Shown here piece after piece: positions 11,159 through 19,515 of a stretch of 64,000 bases of DNA. Location: NCBI GenBank assembly GCA_037178625.1, contig CM074132.1:186001-250000 (forward strand). Reading direction: 5' to 3'. Both the position numbers and the translations under genes were made by a program. The stretch is from Skeletonema tropicum (lineage: Eukaryota > Bacillariophyta > Thalassiosirophyceae > Thalassiosirales > Thalassiosiraceae). The notes beneath the pieces were generated by a model, which saw only the letters and a list, made by a program, of their open reading frames with translations, was not told where the DNA came from and did no database searches. Each line of letters starts with the position of its first letter. Positions within the stretch are counted from its first letter, which is position 1.

Positions 11159-12378
11159 ATGCAGCACGACGAAATGATCTGGCAAGTAATCAACCATCAA
11201 TTCTGCTCCTACAAATCCACCATCACAAAATCCAAAGGAGCCAACAAGGACAAAAAACAATTCTGCAAACATCCCTACTCCACCACCGGCCTCTGCAATC
11301 GCTCGTCCTGTCCCCTCGCCAATTCCAAATATGCAACAATTCGTGAAGAAAATGGGAGGATGCATCTGTACATTAAAACAGTCGAACGGGCCCACTCACC
11401 CAAAAACTTGTGGGAGAAGATTTACCTCAGTCGGAATTACGCCAAGGCATTGGCACAGTTGGATGAACACTTGCAGTATTTCCCAAAGGCGCAGATCCAT
11501 CGGAATAAGCAGCGCTTGACCAAGATACATCAGTATTTGTTGCGGATGAGGAAGTTGAAGTTACGGCAGATGAATGGGACCAAGTCGGTCAAGACGCGTA
11601 TACATAAAAAGGTGGAGGTGAGGGAAGAGCGGAGGGAGAAGAAGGCGTTGGTGGCGGCCAAGATTGAGAATAGTATTGAGAAGGAGTTGGTGGAACGGCT
11701 GGCGAGGGGGACGTATGGGGATATATATAACTTTCCGGAGGTGCCGTATCAGAAGGCGTTGGAGGAGGTTGAGAAGGAGGGTGAGGAGGAGGAGGAGGAA
11801 ATGGAGAGCGAGGAAGAGTTGGAGGTGAGTTTGATTCATTATTGTTACGTCTTGCGTGTTGATGGTAGTTTGTGTCTCCGAGTCATGGTGCTGCTGCCTG
11901 CAAATGCAAAAATTGATGAATTTGCGCTTGATAACTTTCCGCATCCATGTTCTAACCGCAAACATCTTCTACTCTCTTGCATTATCAGACTGAAGACGAA
12001 GCCAGTGATGACGACGGCATGATAGAATATGTCGAAGATCTAGATGAGGAAGATGAAGAGGATATGGAAGACATGGAAATGAATGCATGGGATGATGACG
12101 ATGATAGTGAAGAGGAAAGCGAAGACGACGACGATGACGAGTCATCCGAAGATGCATCGGCAAGTGGCTCTGATGACGATGAATCTGGTTCAAGCAGTGA
12201 TGAAGATGACGATGATGAAGTCAAGAAGAAGAAAAAGAAGCCGAGTGCCAAACCATCGAAGAAACAGCAGCCGAAGAAACCGAAGAGAGGAGTCCGAGTT
12301 GAGATTGAATATGAAGATGAAAATGATGCAATGATGGAAGAGGAGGGAGTTTCTGCCGGTGCTGGATTGGCTTGGTAG
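11159..12378 (+). CDS. MAK16: MAK16-like 60S ribosome biogenesis protein
   Basis: Two exons: 11159-11824 and 11989-12378, with a 164-bp intron (GAG|GTGAGT ... ATTATCAG|ACT, phase 0); 351 aa. The N-terminus has the family signature: IWQVINHQFCSYK, then FCKHPYSTTGLCNRSSCPLA (two CX4-8C pairs), SKYATIRE, ERAHSPKNLWEKI and LSRNYAKAL. The middle has the conserved RREKKALVAAKIENSIEKEL and RL..GTYGDIYNF. The C-terminal third is the usual acidic Asp/Glu/Ser tail followed by a lysine cluster (about aa 300-325) and VEIEYE. Mak16 is a nucleolar protein needed for large-subunit assembly and 27S/25S rRNA processing. Length is close to other eukaryotic MAK16 proteins. Without splicing, the frame would run into the intron and lose the acidic tail. 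Single-copy housekeeping gene, apparently intact. Confidence 0.95.
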
Positions 12379-12583
12379 TTCTATTTCTATTATTGATCTA
12401 AGTTGGTGGATATGGCTACTTCGACTAACAGCACTACTTTGTTGTGCAAAACTAAGAAACAAATAAAGTTCAGTAAATCTTATGACGATCGCCTGTTGCT
12501 AACAAAAAGTAATTCTCATCCTCAAAGTGCTGAGGTCTCCAGCGGAAGAGTCGATATCCGCTCCTTCTCTGACCACTAGCTCT

Positions 12584-13525
12584 CTATACCGCAACATAAT
12601 CGGTAACTTGGCACACAATCACACTAGGTGGATCTCCACTTCGCTCTTGGGTGAGAGGCTCTGTAGTCGCACGTAGGTCAGGAAGAGTTGCAGTCGTCTC
12701 GTCATGAGCTGATCTATGTGATAGAGCAAATGCAGTAGATTCATCATTTGGATCGTGACTATCACTTCTATCACTGATGAACAGCTTTTGTTTCTTCCTC
12801 GCCCCATGTCTCGTGCATACACCTCCTTTTGTGACTTGATTTGTACATCCTTCCCTACTGCATATCTTGCGTTTCTGCTTTGCTCCGTGCCTGACACATA
12901 CTCCTCCAACTTTTGCCATGTTTGAACAATTTTCGTTTTTGCATCGTTTTACTGCCGGCTTTCCCCCGTGCCTAACGCATTTCCCTCCTTGTTTCACATA
13001 CTTCGTGCACCCCCCATGGCTGCATAGCCTGTCTTTTTTTGCTCCGTGTCGAAAGCAAACTCCTCCTTTGGCGACATTATTTGCACATCCTTCCTTGCTA
13101 CATTTCTTCTTTTTCCACTTTGCTCCATGCCTACAGCACACTCCTCCCTCTACACGCTGGTTTGTACATCCATCTGCAGAGCATTCGTATCTGTTCCTCT
13201 TCCCGGCAGCTTTATTGGTGGCCTGTTTTCCTTTTTCTTTGTCAGCAGTTGAGCGTCGTTTCTTCTTAGTAGACATTACTTCTAACGAAGCCACAAGAGA
13301 TGAATTGTTGTTACTTTGATCATCAGCAGCCACAACACGGCGAGTTGAAGTTGACTGATTCTTCGATGCAGAGGCAGAGCTCCTCTCATTCTTGGCAGCT
13401 GCAGTCGCTGCGGCGGCCTCTCTCTTTCTCAGCTGGCTTTCCCTGTAAATGAGAGCACCAATGTCATCCTCCTCCTCGCCGCATTTGAATGTAGATGCTA
13501 TTAGTTTGGTTGCTTTGGTTGGCAT
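12584..13525 (-). CDS. Cys/His-repeat (WRKY19-like) zinc-binding protein
   Basis: 313 aa from ATG 13525. Residues about 20-35 (DDIGALIYRESQLRKREAA) are shared with the two plus-strand relatives at 15342 and 16664. A low-complexity Ala/Ser/Lys linker follows. From about aa 113 there are five tandem modules of C-x4-C-x(6-7)-GG-x-C-x2-HG, e.g. CSADGCTNQ..GGVCCRHGAK. Each has two Cys, GG, a third Cys and His-Gly, and is followed by a basic linker. Similar modules occur in plant WRKY19-like and stramenopile proteins and are assumed to bind zinc; a nuclear, nucleic-acid-associated role is inference. The C-terminal 60 residues are not repetitive. A decayed copy with part of this tail lies at 48216-48560. 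Confidence 0.75.
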   Translation of the reverse strand: MPTKATKLIASTFKCGEEEDDIGALIYRESQLRKREAAAATAAAKNERSSASASKNQSTSTRRVVAADDQSNNNSSLVASLEVMSTKKKRRSTADKEKGKQATNKAAGKRNRYECSADGCTNQRVEGGVCCRHGAKWKKKKCSKEGCANNVAKGGVCFRHGAKKDRLCSHGGCTKYVKQGGKCVRHGGKPAVKRCKNENCSNMAKVGGVCVRHGAKQKRKICSREGCTNQVTKGGVCTRHGARKKQKLFISDRSDSHDPNDESTAFALSHRSAHDETTATLPDLRATTEPLTQERSGDPPSVIVCQVTDYVAV

Positions 13526-13617
13526 GGTTGATGGTTGAGATGTGTGAGCAAACGGGGTTACGGTTACACAACCACAACAAAAATCAATAGATCGGCTGTT
13601 GATTAGTCTAAGCTTAC

Positions 13618-13689
13618 TGTGGTAGAGAGAGCGCCGGGGATGACGTCGAGGAGCACCAGGGCGGCGGTGGCGAAGAGTTGAGCCTTCAT
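13618..13689 (-). other. Orphan signal-peptide exon
   Basis: From ATG 13689 the minus strand encodes 24 residues: MKAQLFATAALVLLDVIPGA, then LSTT. This is a textbook secretory signal with a VIPGA-LS cleavage region. It runs directly into a strong donor, ACCACA|GTAAGC (intron from 13617). No matching downstream exon was found, because the Cys/His-repeat gene starts only 92 bp further on. It may be the severed first exon of a secreted protein gene, or splice over the neighbouring gene. Confidence 0.4.
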
Positions 13690-14154
13690 GTTGATGATAA
13701 GAGCTATCGTATGTGTTTATGTATGTGTTCTGATTTTATGAAATCAGTTTGTACGGGCAACAACGCGAGGATGAAAATGAAGCGAACTCGATCAAAATGT
13801 GCACCGACGTTGAATTAAGTAGGATTGATACCAATTCCTGAAAACACAGGTCGGTAGTCAGCCAGTGCAGCACGTGCTCTTTCTTGTTGATCAAGAGACG
13901 CGTGTTGTGGTTGGTTTCAGTAGGATGCTACAGCAGAGGTACCAGTTCTGAAAACACAAGCAGTTTAACCGGTGATTGTTCTTTTTCTGGAACGCTTGAA
14001 CGATTTTGACTTACTTCGCTTAGCTTGGAGTGCCACTCTACCGTGTTGATTGTGTTGATGAGAGACAGATGACAGTTCGCCGCTCGAATCCTTTCTTTGG
14101 TGACAGACACCCGGTACTCTTGTAATCGCGAGGGCGGACAGAAGATGATTTGAG
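13690..14154. other. No gene recognised
   Basis: Short frames only. A weak internal repetition of a CCANTTCTGAAAACACA-like word occurs at about 13833 and 13940. The sequence ends at the hAT target duplication. Confidence 0.35.
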
Positions 14155-15124
14155 TAGAGTTTGGTCACGTTCCATCACGGGCCAAAAGTTGGGACAAGGA
14201 AATTTTTCAGCTCGGGTGGATGGAATCACGGGTGCAAATGGAACCAAAAAATGAAAATTGCTTTGTTATCAGTTTTAATAGGCCAATTAGCGTTATATAT
14301 ACCCTTTACAATGCTCTGCATGACCGAGAAGCCCCCCGCAACTCTCACTACTACCCCATTCATTCAATTCAATGCACTCAAAAGATCAACAAGTGGTCAT
14401 GTTGGCCAATATCCATGACGTCATCCTTCAATGGAGGAAGGTAGGCATCCTCTCTCTAGAGCGACAATCCAGTCAACTGTTCATAAAACATGTGGAGAAG
14501 GCGGTTATTTTCACGAGTGTACATGATTCGTGCAGCAAGTTGTGGTCCATTCTGATTCTGGCCCTCCTGGTGGAGAGTACTTGAGATGCACGGCTCCAGA
14601 CGCTCTCTGAGGTGCGGAGTTGGCAGGAATGGCAAGGAAAGCTCGAGCCAAGTTGGAAATTGTTGGAAACCTGTGCTTATCCACACTCCACCACGCCAAT
14701 GGGTCGTTGAAATCTCCGTCAGAATTCTTGATAGGCAAAGAATTGACTGAATGAAGAAAGGATTGCAGTTCAGAGTGACACTTCTTGTCCAGCATGTCGA
14801 TATTTCCAAGGTCATCATGGCTGGTATCAACCAACCCGCTGTCAAAGTTATCAAAGATACAAGGTGGACAGTCATGGCCACGGCGGATAGGGTCAATGGA
14901 AGTCGTCGGAGGCGAGCAAGAGGCCGATTTGCATCATGTTTTTTGATCTGAAATCTTGCTCGAGGGAGGGTCTTAAAGTCTTTATGTACGCACGTGGTGG
15001 TGAGGAGAGTCAATTTCAATAGGTTATGGGTCCTCACGGGTCTTCACGTGATGAAGGGTCGCGTGAGTGGACTTCACGGATCACGTGACTCACGTGAGTA
15101 CTCACACCTCGTGACCAAACTCTA
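14155..15124. mobile_element. hAT DNA transposon, 970 bp, non-autonomous
   Basis: The ends are perfect 15-bp terminal inverted repeats: TAGAGTTTGGTCACG at 14155-14169 and its reverse complement at 15110-15124. The element is flanked by the 8-bp target duplication GATTTGAG (14147-14154 and 15125-15132), the length diagnostic for hAT. Inside is a frameshifted C-terminal transposase remnant on the minus strand. The right subterminal part (about 15030-15105) is packed with CACGTG/TCACG words, such as GATCACGTGACTCACGTGAG, which fit subterminal transposase-binding repeats. An intact target duplication and TIRs indicate an insertion that has not been greatly eroded, although the transposase is dead. 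Confidence 0.92.
14456..14938 (-). pseudogene. hAT transposase C-terminal remnant, frameshifted
   Basis: In one minus frame (about 14938-14640) the translation contains DPLAWWSVDKHRFPTISNLA followed by RAFLAIPANSAP, which is the hAT-family dimerisation signature (normally ...WW....FP.L..LAR..L.IPA.SA..ER.FS..). The continuation RERLEPCISSTL...AARIMYTRENNRLL, typical of the end of this domain, lies in another frame (to 14456). A frameshift near 14640 therefore separates the two halves. Upstream, a stop near 14940 ends the frame and the catalytic RNase-H-like part is missing. It cannot encode an active transposase. Confidence 0.85.
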
Positions 15125-15341
15125 GATTTGAGAGCCAGATGCGTCGGCTCGGGTTTGAATTGGCCGTTTTTGAGTTCGCAGGGGAGTATTAATTCCAATC
15201 GTTGATCTAGCCCATTCACTATCCGTTTTTAAAGTACGATTACAACTCATTCCCTGCCAAAAGAAGTTGATGAGTATAAGTAATAAGTAAGGAAGTACCT
15301 ACAAAGTGTTACCATAGTTGTTCCAAGCAAAGCCACCAACC

Positions 15342-15617
15342 ATGTCCAGCAAACAAAAGGCAGCTACACCAAATAGCGGCGATGAGGATGATTTCGGGGC
15401 TCTTATTTACAGGGAGAGCCAGCTGAGAAAGAAAGAGGCGGCCGCAGCTGTTGCTGCAGCTATGAGCAGCTCCTTTGCATCGCCGCGACGGATCTCACAC
15501 AATCGTGCAGTGGCTACTGTTAATCAAAGCAACGACTCATCTTCGAAAGGTAGAAATTCCGCAAAGAAAAGGAAGCGGCTATCCTCTGCTGACGTCGATG
15601 AATCAACGCACTGCTGA
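15342..15617 (+). pseudogene. Truncated tandem copy of Cys/His-repeat gene
   Basis: ATG 15342 starts the same N-terminus as the gene at 16664 (MSSKQKAATPNSGDEDD...). The DNA from about 15331 to 15603 is roughly 95% identical to 16653-16925 by eye. After SSADVDE the sequence switches to unrelated DNA and stops at 15615-15617, giving 91 aa without any Cys/His module. The DNA-level identity, including the leader AAGCCACCAACCATGTCC, indicates a recent partial tandem duplication. If expressed it would be only the N-terminal region. Confidence 0.8.
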
Positions 15618-15752
15618 AGAGGTTGCTACCGCAGCAAATGCTGAAAATACCTCGCAACAACACAACGCAAACGCAACTGATGGGTCGACCCCAGTGACAA
15701 CAAAGGAAGAGCGCGGAGACGTGATGGTCTCCCACTTCTGGAAGAGACAGCC

Positions 15753-15917
15753 ATGTCACCAAGGGAATTCGAGTGTATTGCTGCACTCAGAAAGAGGCGG
15801 CTTAGTCTTCTCATCGCCAACTTCAACAGCAAGAGGCTCAAAGACGACAGGAACAAGGAGCAGCTATTTAAAACAATTTCACGTGATAAACTCATCCTGG
15901 AATGGCTAAGTACGTGA
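15753..15917 (+). CDS. Small ORF, unknown, possible exon remnant
   Basis: 54 codons from ATG 15753 (MSPREFECIAALRKRRLSLL..., ending LILEWLST). Its composition is balanced and helix-like, and it sits just after a different-frame Gln/Asn/Thr-rich stretch (15600-15750) that follows the truncated Cys/His copy. The two together look like one coding region broken by a frameshift, now fused behind the truncated gene. No family recognised. Confidence 0.25.
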   Translation: MSPREFECIAALRKRRLSLLIANFNSKRLKDDRNKEQLFKTISRDKLILEWLST

Positions 15918-15928
15918 TGCTGGTCGCT

Positions 15929-16051
15929 GGCGATCTGTAGTGTTAGCCTATCCAGCAGATTGCTTCTAAGCGAATATTGGTGCTATGATAAAGGTGAGCA
16001 CAGTTCTGAAATCCTCTCAGTGAGCTGAGTTCAAATCCGGGGTGTATCTTA
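15929..16051 (+). repeat. SINE-like repeat, copy 1
   Basis: About 120 bp, homologous to the reverse complement of 16183-16317. Shared words are GCGATCTGTAGTGTTANCCTATCCA at the start, TTGCTTCT, AAAGGTG, and GAGCTGAGTTCNAATCCG..GTATCTTA at the end. The last part holds a B-box-like tRNA promoter word (AGTTCAAATCC). Confidence 0.6.
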
Positions 16052-16182
16052 GTTTCGAATCATGGTGCGATGAATGTGTGATATGGAGCCAAAGACCCAA
16101 GGAAACTGGATAAGGCAAGTTTTTTGGGGTTAACCCTTCAGCCCAGCTAGAAGTGGGGCTAACAATTTTTTTTTGTAAAAAA

Positions 16183-16317
16183 TAAGATACAGCACGGATT
16201 CGAACTCAGCTCAACGAGAGCAGCATTTTAAGCACCTTTACAGGGTAGTTTACCCCTGTGGCGGCTGAGAAGCAACAATTGGCAATATATTGGATAGGGT
16301 AACACTACAGATCGCCC
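16183..16317 (-). repeat. SINE-like repeat, copy 2 (inverted)
   Basis: Read on the minus strand it matches copy 1 from end to end, with a better B-box (AGTTCGAATCC). It also contains a perfect 5-bp hairpin, CAGGG-GTAAACTA-CCCTG, resembling a D arm. On the plus strand an oligo-T run (16168-16174) lies just beyond its 3' end, so the minus strand has an A-tract there, as retroposed SINEs often do. Not a functional tRNA: no complete cloverleaf could be drawn. Confidence 0.55.
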
Positions 16318-16663
16318 GCTATGTACTCAAATGGGGAGAGAAGATAACTTGGGACAAGAGACAAGCAAGCAAGCCAAGGCCATCTCAAAAAAATTGGATC
16401 TGTGGTGTCAGAATAAATACGCGAAATAGTTTGAGTTGTCTTTTTTCTTTTGGGGAAAATGTTTGCGAAAATTCTTTGTTATGAATTCCTAGAGGTACGT
16501 GATTTGTTTCTTTTGCTTTCTATTCTCTCGATCTTTCAGAGGTACGATACGTGATTTGTTTGCTGTTTGCTTTCTCTCGATCTTATTACAGCCCTTTCGA
16601 CGCCTGCTAGCTGGCTGCCTAGTAAGTACCAGCCCAACGCAAACAAAGAAAAAGCCACCAACC

Positions 16664-17368
16664 ATGTCCAGCAAACAAAAGGCAGCTACACCAAATAGCG
16701 GCGATGAGGATGATATCGGGGCTCTTATTTACAGGGAGAGCCAGCTGAGAAAGAGAGAGGCCGCCGCAGCTGTTGCTGCAGCTATGAAGAGCTCCTCTGG
16801 ATCAACGCGACGGATCTCACACAATTGTGCAGTGGCTACTGTTAATCAAAGTAACGACTCATCTTCGAAAGGTAGAAATTCCGCAAAGAAAAGGAAGCGG
16901 CTATCCTCTGCTGACGTCGATGAAGGAAAAGAGACTGCCAAAAAAGCTGCTACAACTATCAATAAGAAAAGATGCTTTGTTGATGGATGTACAAACAAAA
17001 TCCAACAAGGAGGAGTGTGCGTAAGACATGGAGCAAAGGTCAAACGATGCAGCAATGAAGGATGCACGAACAAAGTCCAAAAAGGAGGAGTATGCATTAG
17101 GCATGGAGCAAAGGTCAAACGATGCAGCAGCGAAGGGTGCACAAAATTTGTTGTCAAAGGAGGAGTGTGCACGACGCATGGAGGAAAGATCACACGCAAA
17201 ATTTGCAGCAGCGAAGGATGCACAAATCATGCCAAACGTGGAGGAGTGTGCATTAAACATGGGGCAAAGAAGAAACGATGCAGCAGCGAAGGATGTGCAA
17301 ATATTGCTGTCAAAGGAAACGTGTGCATTAGACATGGGGCAAAGATCAAACAAAGACGATGCTGCTAA
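16664..17368 (+). CDS. Cys/His-repeat (WRKY19-like) zinc-binding protein, early stop
   Basis: 234 aa from ATG 16664 (the frame is open upstream to a non-ATG codon, but the MSSKQ start is shared with the copy at 15342). Acidic/Arg N-terminus with ALIYRESQLRKREAAAAV, a lysine-rich linker (AKKRKR), then five modules of the type CSNEGCTNKVQKGGVCIRHG with C..GC..GGVC..HG spacing. The frame stops at a TAA (17366-17368) at the start of a sixth module (CC*DWCKNK). The same frame continues past the stop as a recognisable sixth module and part of a seventh, so the protein is probably C-terminally truncated by a nonsense mutation. Confidence 0.75.
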   Translation: MSSKQKAATPNSGDEDDIGALIYRESQLRKREAAAAVAAAMKSSSGSTRRISHNCAVATVNQSNDSSSKGRNSAKKRKRLSSADVDEGKETAKKAATTINKKRCFVDGCTNKIQQGGVCVRHGAKVKRCSNEGCTNKVQKGGVCIRHGAKVKRCSSEGCTKFVVKGGVCTTHGGKITRKICSSEGCTNHAKRGGVCIKHGAKKKRCSSEGCANIAVKGNVCIRHGAKIKQRRCC

Positions 17369-17500
17369 GATTGGTGCAAAAACAAAGTCATCAACAGAGG
17401 CGTTTGCCGTAAGCATTGGACAAAGAGGAAGGTATATCTTTGCACCGCTGACGGATGTCCAAGAGTGTGCATAAGGCAAGTAGCAGTAGCGACGACATAG
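17369..17500 (+). pseudogene. In-frame extension beyond the stop (modules 6-7)
   Basis: Directly after the TAA, in the same frame, the DNA encodes DWCKNKVINRGVCRKHWTKR and then LCTADGCPRVCIR before TAG 17498-17500. These are degenerate Cys/His modules, so the ancestral gene was longer by about 43 residues. Confidence 0.7.
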
Positions 17501-17967
17501 ATGAAAAATTGCAGCATTAATGATGCATAAACGACGCTGAAATTGCTTCATGTATGTACTTCTAATCAACATTTTATTAATGCATATTATATAACTATGC
17601 CAAGCATAAGTATGCATTCTATTTCACTTCATGAGTTGCTGCTCGCTGTCAAAATAGGTACGAATGATTCTTCTACCGTGCCTAAAGCCAAGCCAGTCAA
17701 CTTTGTTTTATATGAATATCACGTGGAGTTTTGTTGCGTCTACCTTCTCTAATAACGACGACGGTCTAATAGCGACTCGGACGGTCGCCCATCTTTGAGT
17801 TATATGCCTTTGCCTTCGTCTTAGTCTTTCCTGTCTTGCTGAATATGGGGTAAGACAGGGATATGCTGGGACTCTACATAAATATATACAGATTGAATTG
17901 ATGAAGAAACAAAGTAGAAAAGCACAGGTGAGATATATTGACAATGTGATGTATCAGCTCACCAGAG
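17501..17967. other. No gene recognised
   Basis: Intergenic between convergent genes. A donor-like ACCG|GTAAGA at about 17992 and an acceptor-like ...GACAG at about 17837 on the minus strand could form an alternative small transcript (see rejected items). Confidence 0.35.
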
Positions 17968-18764
17968 CTACGAAGATTGGATGAATCTTACCGGTGTTGG
18001 TGCGCTTGATGGTCGTGCGCTTGGGCAGAATTGTGGCCATGGTCCTTTCAGTTCACCCTGGTAAATGCAGAGATTGGTTAGATGTCAAGTTTGTTGCATA
18101 TCAAGAAATGTATCATACGTATGCAGCAGTCACTACTTACTATAGTAATCCATCCGATTGTATTGCCTGTCTGTATCGGATCAGATCCGCATTTCATATT
18201 ATACGACCATCTAATAATGTTGCTGATTGGTTGCCCTTCTTTATTGTACCCAAACAATCGTATTTCAACAGAATACGGAACTTTCCCTATCTGATCTTCC
18301 AATGAACTCGATGTACTGAGCAATGAGGAGCTCACGGAAAAGAGATTGATTGGATCTCCGTTCTGCAATGGCGTGCTACCATAATTTTGACTTATCTCTG
18401 AGATTTTGTCTCCGGATTGGTCGAATTCTTTGAATATGAAGGCAGTTACATTGCTCACTTCATAATCAGGGTTCGTCAGCTCTTCGGCTATCATACCCTC
18501 GTCTTTTATTTCTTCTTCAATAATACCATTGACAGGTGGATCTGGTGGGTTCCCAGCTTCTATAAAACATGCAGTCGTGGCATCCTGAATGCCTGTGTTG
18601 TCCACAATATCGTTGTTTTCACATAACCCTAACTGATCTAACCCCAGCGATATGACGAATTGAAAGGCTCTCGGAGAACATGAGCAATCTGGTACTTCTT
18701 GTGGACGAGCGCCATTAGGAGCTAGCAGAGCGACGAGGGCTGCAAGTATTGTCGATTTTATCAT
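17968..18764 (-). CDS. Secreted diatom-type protein, unknown function
   Basis: Two exons on the minus strand: 18764-18141 and 18057-17968, with an 83-bp intron (ATA|GTAAGT ... TTTACCAG|GGT, phase 0); 237 aa. The first 20 residues are a signal peptide (MIKSTILAALVALLAPNGA). DCSCSPRAFQFVISL follows, a C-x-C-S-P-R motif at the start of a group of secreted diatom proteins I know only by pattern. After splicing the C-terminus reads GWITI-GELKGPWPQFCPSA, giving a CP motif as expected for that group. If the intron is retained the protein instead ends after 228 aa. No enzyme motif is visible. Probably extracellular. Confidence 0.6.
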
Positions 18765-18923
18765 GATTGTTGGCGGCAGTAATTAATGGTAATGATGTGC
18801 ATGTACTGGCGGTTTGTGCGATGCGATGACGGCGATAAGAGATGGTGAATGGTGTCAACAACGCGCGCAGCTCGCTGAATTCTTGACTTCATTCAAACTA
18901 AACGGCCCAAAAAAACGGCTGAA

Positions 18924-19109
18924 GGTGCTTGAAAACTTCCTACCGACAACTCATCTATCTCAAAAAGGAGAAAAGTATGACTTACCCAAGATACTTATGT
19001 ATCGTGCGTACATACTCCTAAGTATGTAATAATTGCAGGTGCTTGAAAACTTCCCTCCGACAACTCCTCACTGTCTCAAAAAGGAGAAAAGTTTGACTTA
19101 CCCAAGATA
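18924..19109. repeat. Direct repeat of about 71 bp, spacing 114 bp
   Basis: 18924-18994 and 19038-19109 share GGTGCTTGAAAACTTCC, CCGACAACTC, CTCAAAAAGGAGAAAAGT and TGACTTACCCAAGATA, with about ten differences. The flanking region 18765-19515 contains no recognisable gene. Confidence 0.75.
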
Positions 19110-19515
19110 AGAGATACTCACGCACATAAAAGGCCGTCGCGTGTTTGAAAAACAAACCAAAATCTAAATCGGTGTACTACTCCTATCCTCTTGTACTTAG
19201 CTTGATGGCACTCATTACAGCCTCTTTCGAAGCTCCCATGAGAAAATTTACACAGTTCTCTCGACATTGTAGATGTAGTAAGCCCAAGCTTCCTCCCAGA
19301 GCCATGCACATTTAAAGTTAGTTACTTTCAAGCCATACTCAAGACTAATCTCTAATGAACAGGGAAATTTACTATGAAATAGGAGTAAGTGATTCTATGC
19401 ACCTAATTTGATGAAAGCAGCATCCTATGTTGAAAGCGTCCGTCACAGTCATCATGACATCCAACCGTTTCACTTCAAGTAGCTGAACCGATAGCGAAAT
19501 GTACATTCAACAACT

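Noticed and set aside
11039..12462. Minus-strand and alternative-frame ORFs over MAK16
   Set aside because: Ser/Leu/His-rich shadows of the acidic coding tract of MAK16.
12867..13319. Plus-strand 150-codon frame over the Cys/His gene
   Set aside because: Antisense of the repeat modules; Phe/Pro/Leu composition arises from the complementary strand.
16183..16317. tRNA gene
   Set aside because: B-box and a D-arm-like hairpin exist, but no acceptor stem or anticodon arm can be folded.
17837..18043. Alternative minus-strand small gene starting MATILPKRTTIKRTNTG, with donor ACCG|GTAAGA
   Set aside because: It overlaps the second exon of the secreted-protein gene in another frame, gives only about 37 aa and has no recognised homologue. 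The secreted-protein reading gives a better family fit.
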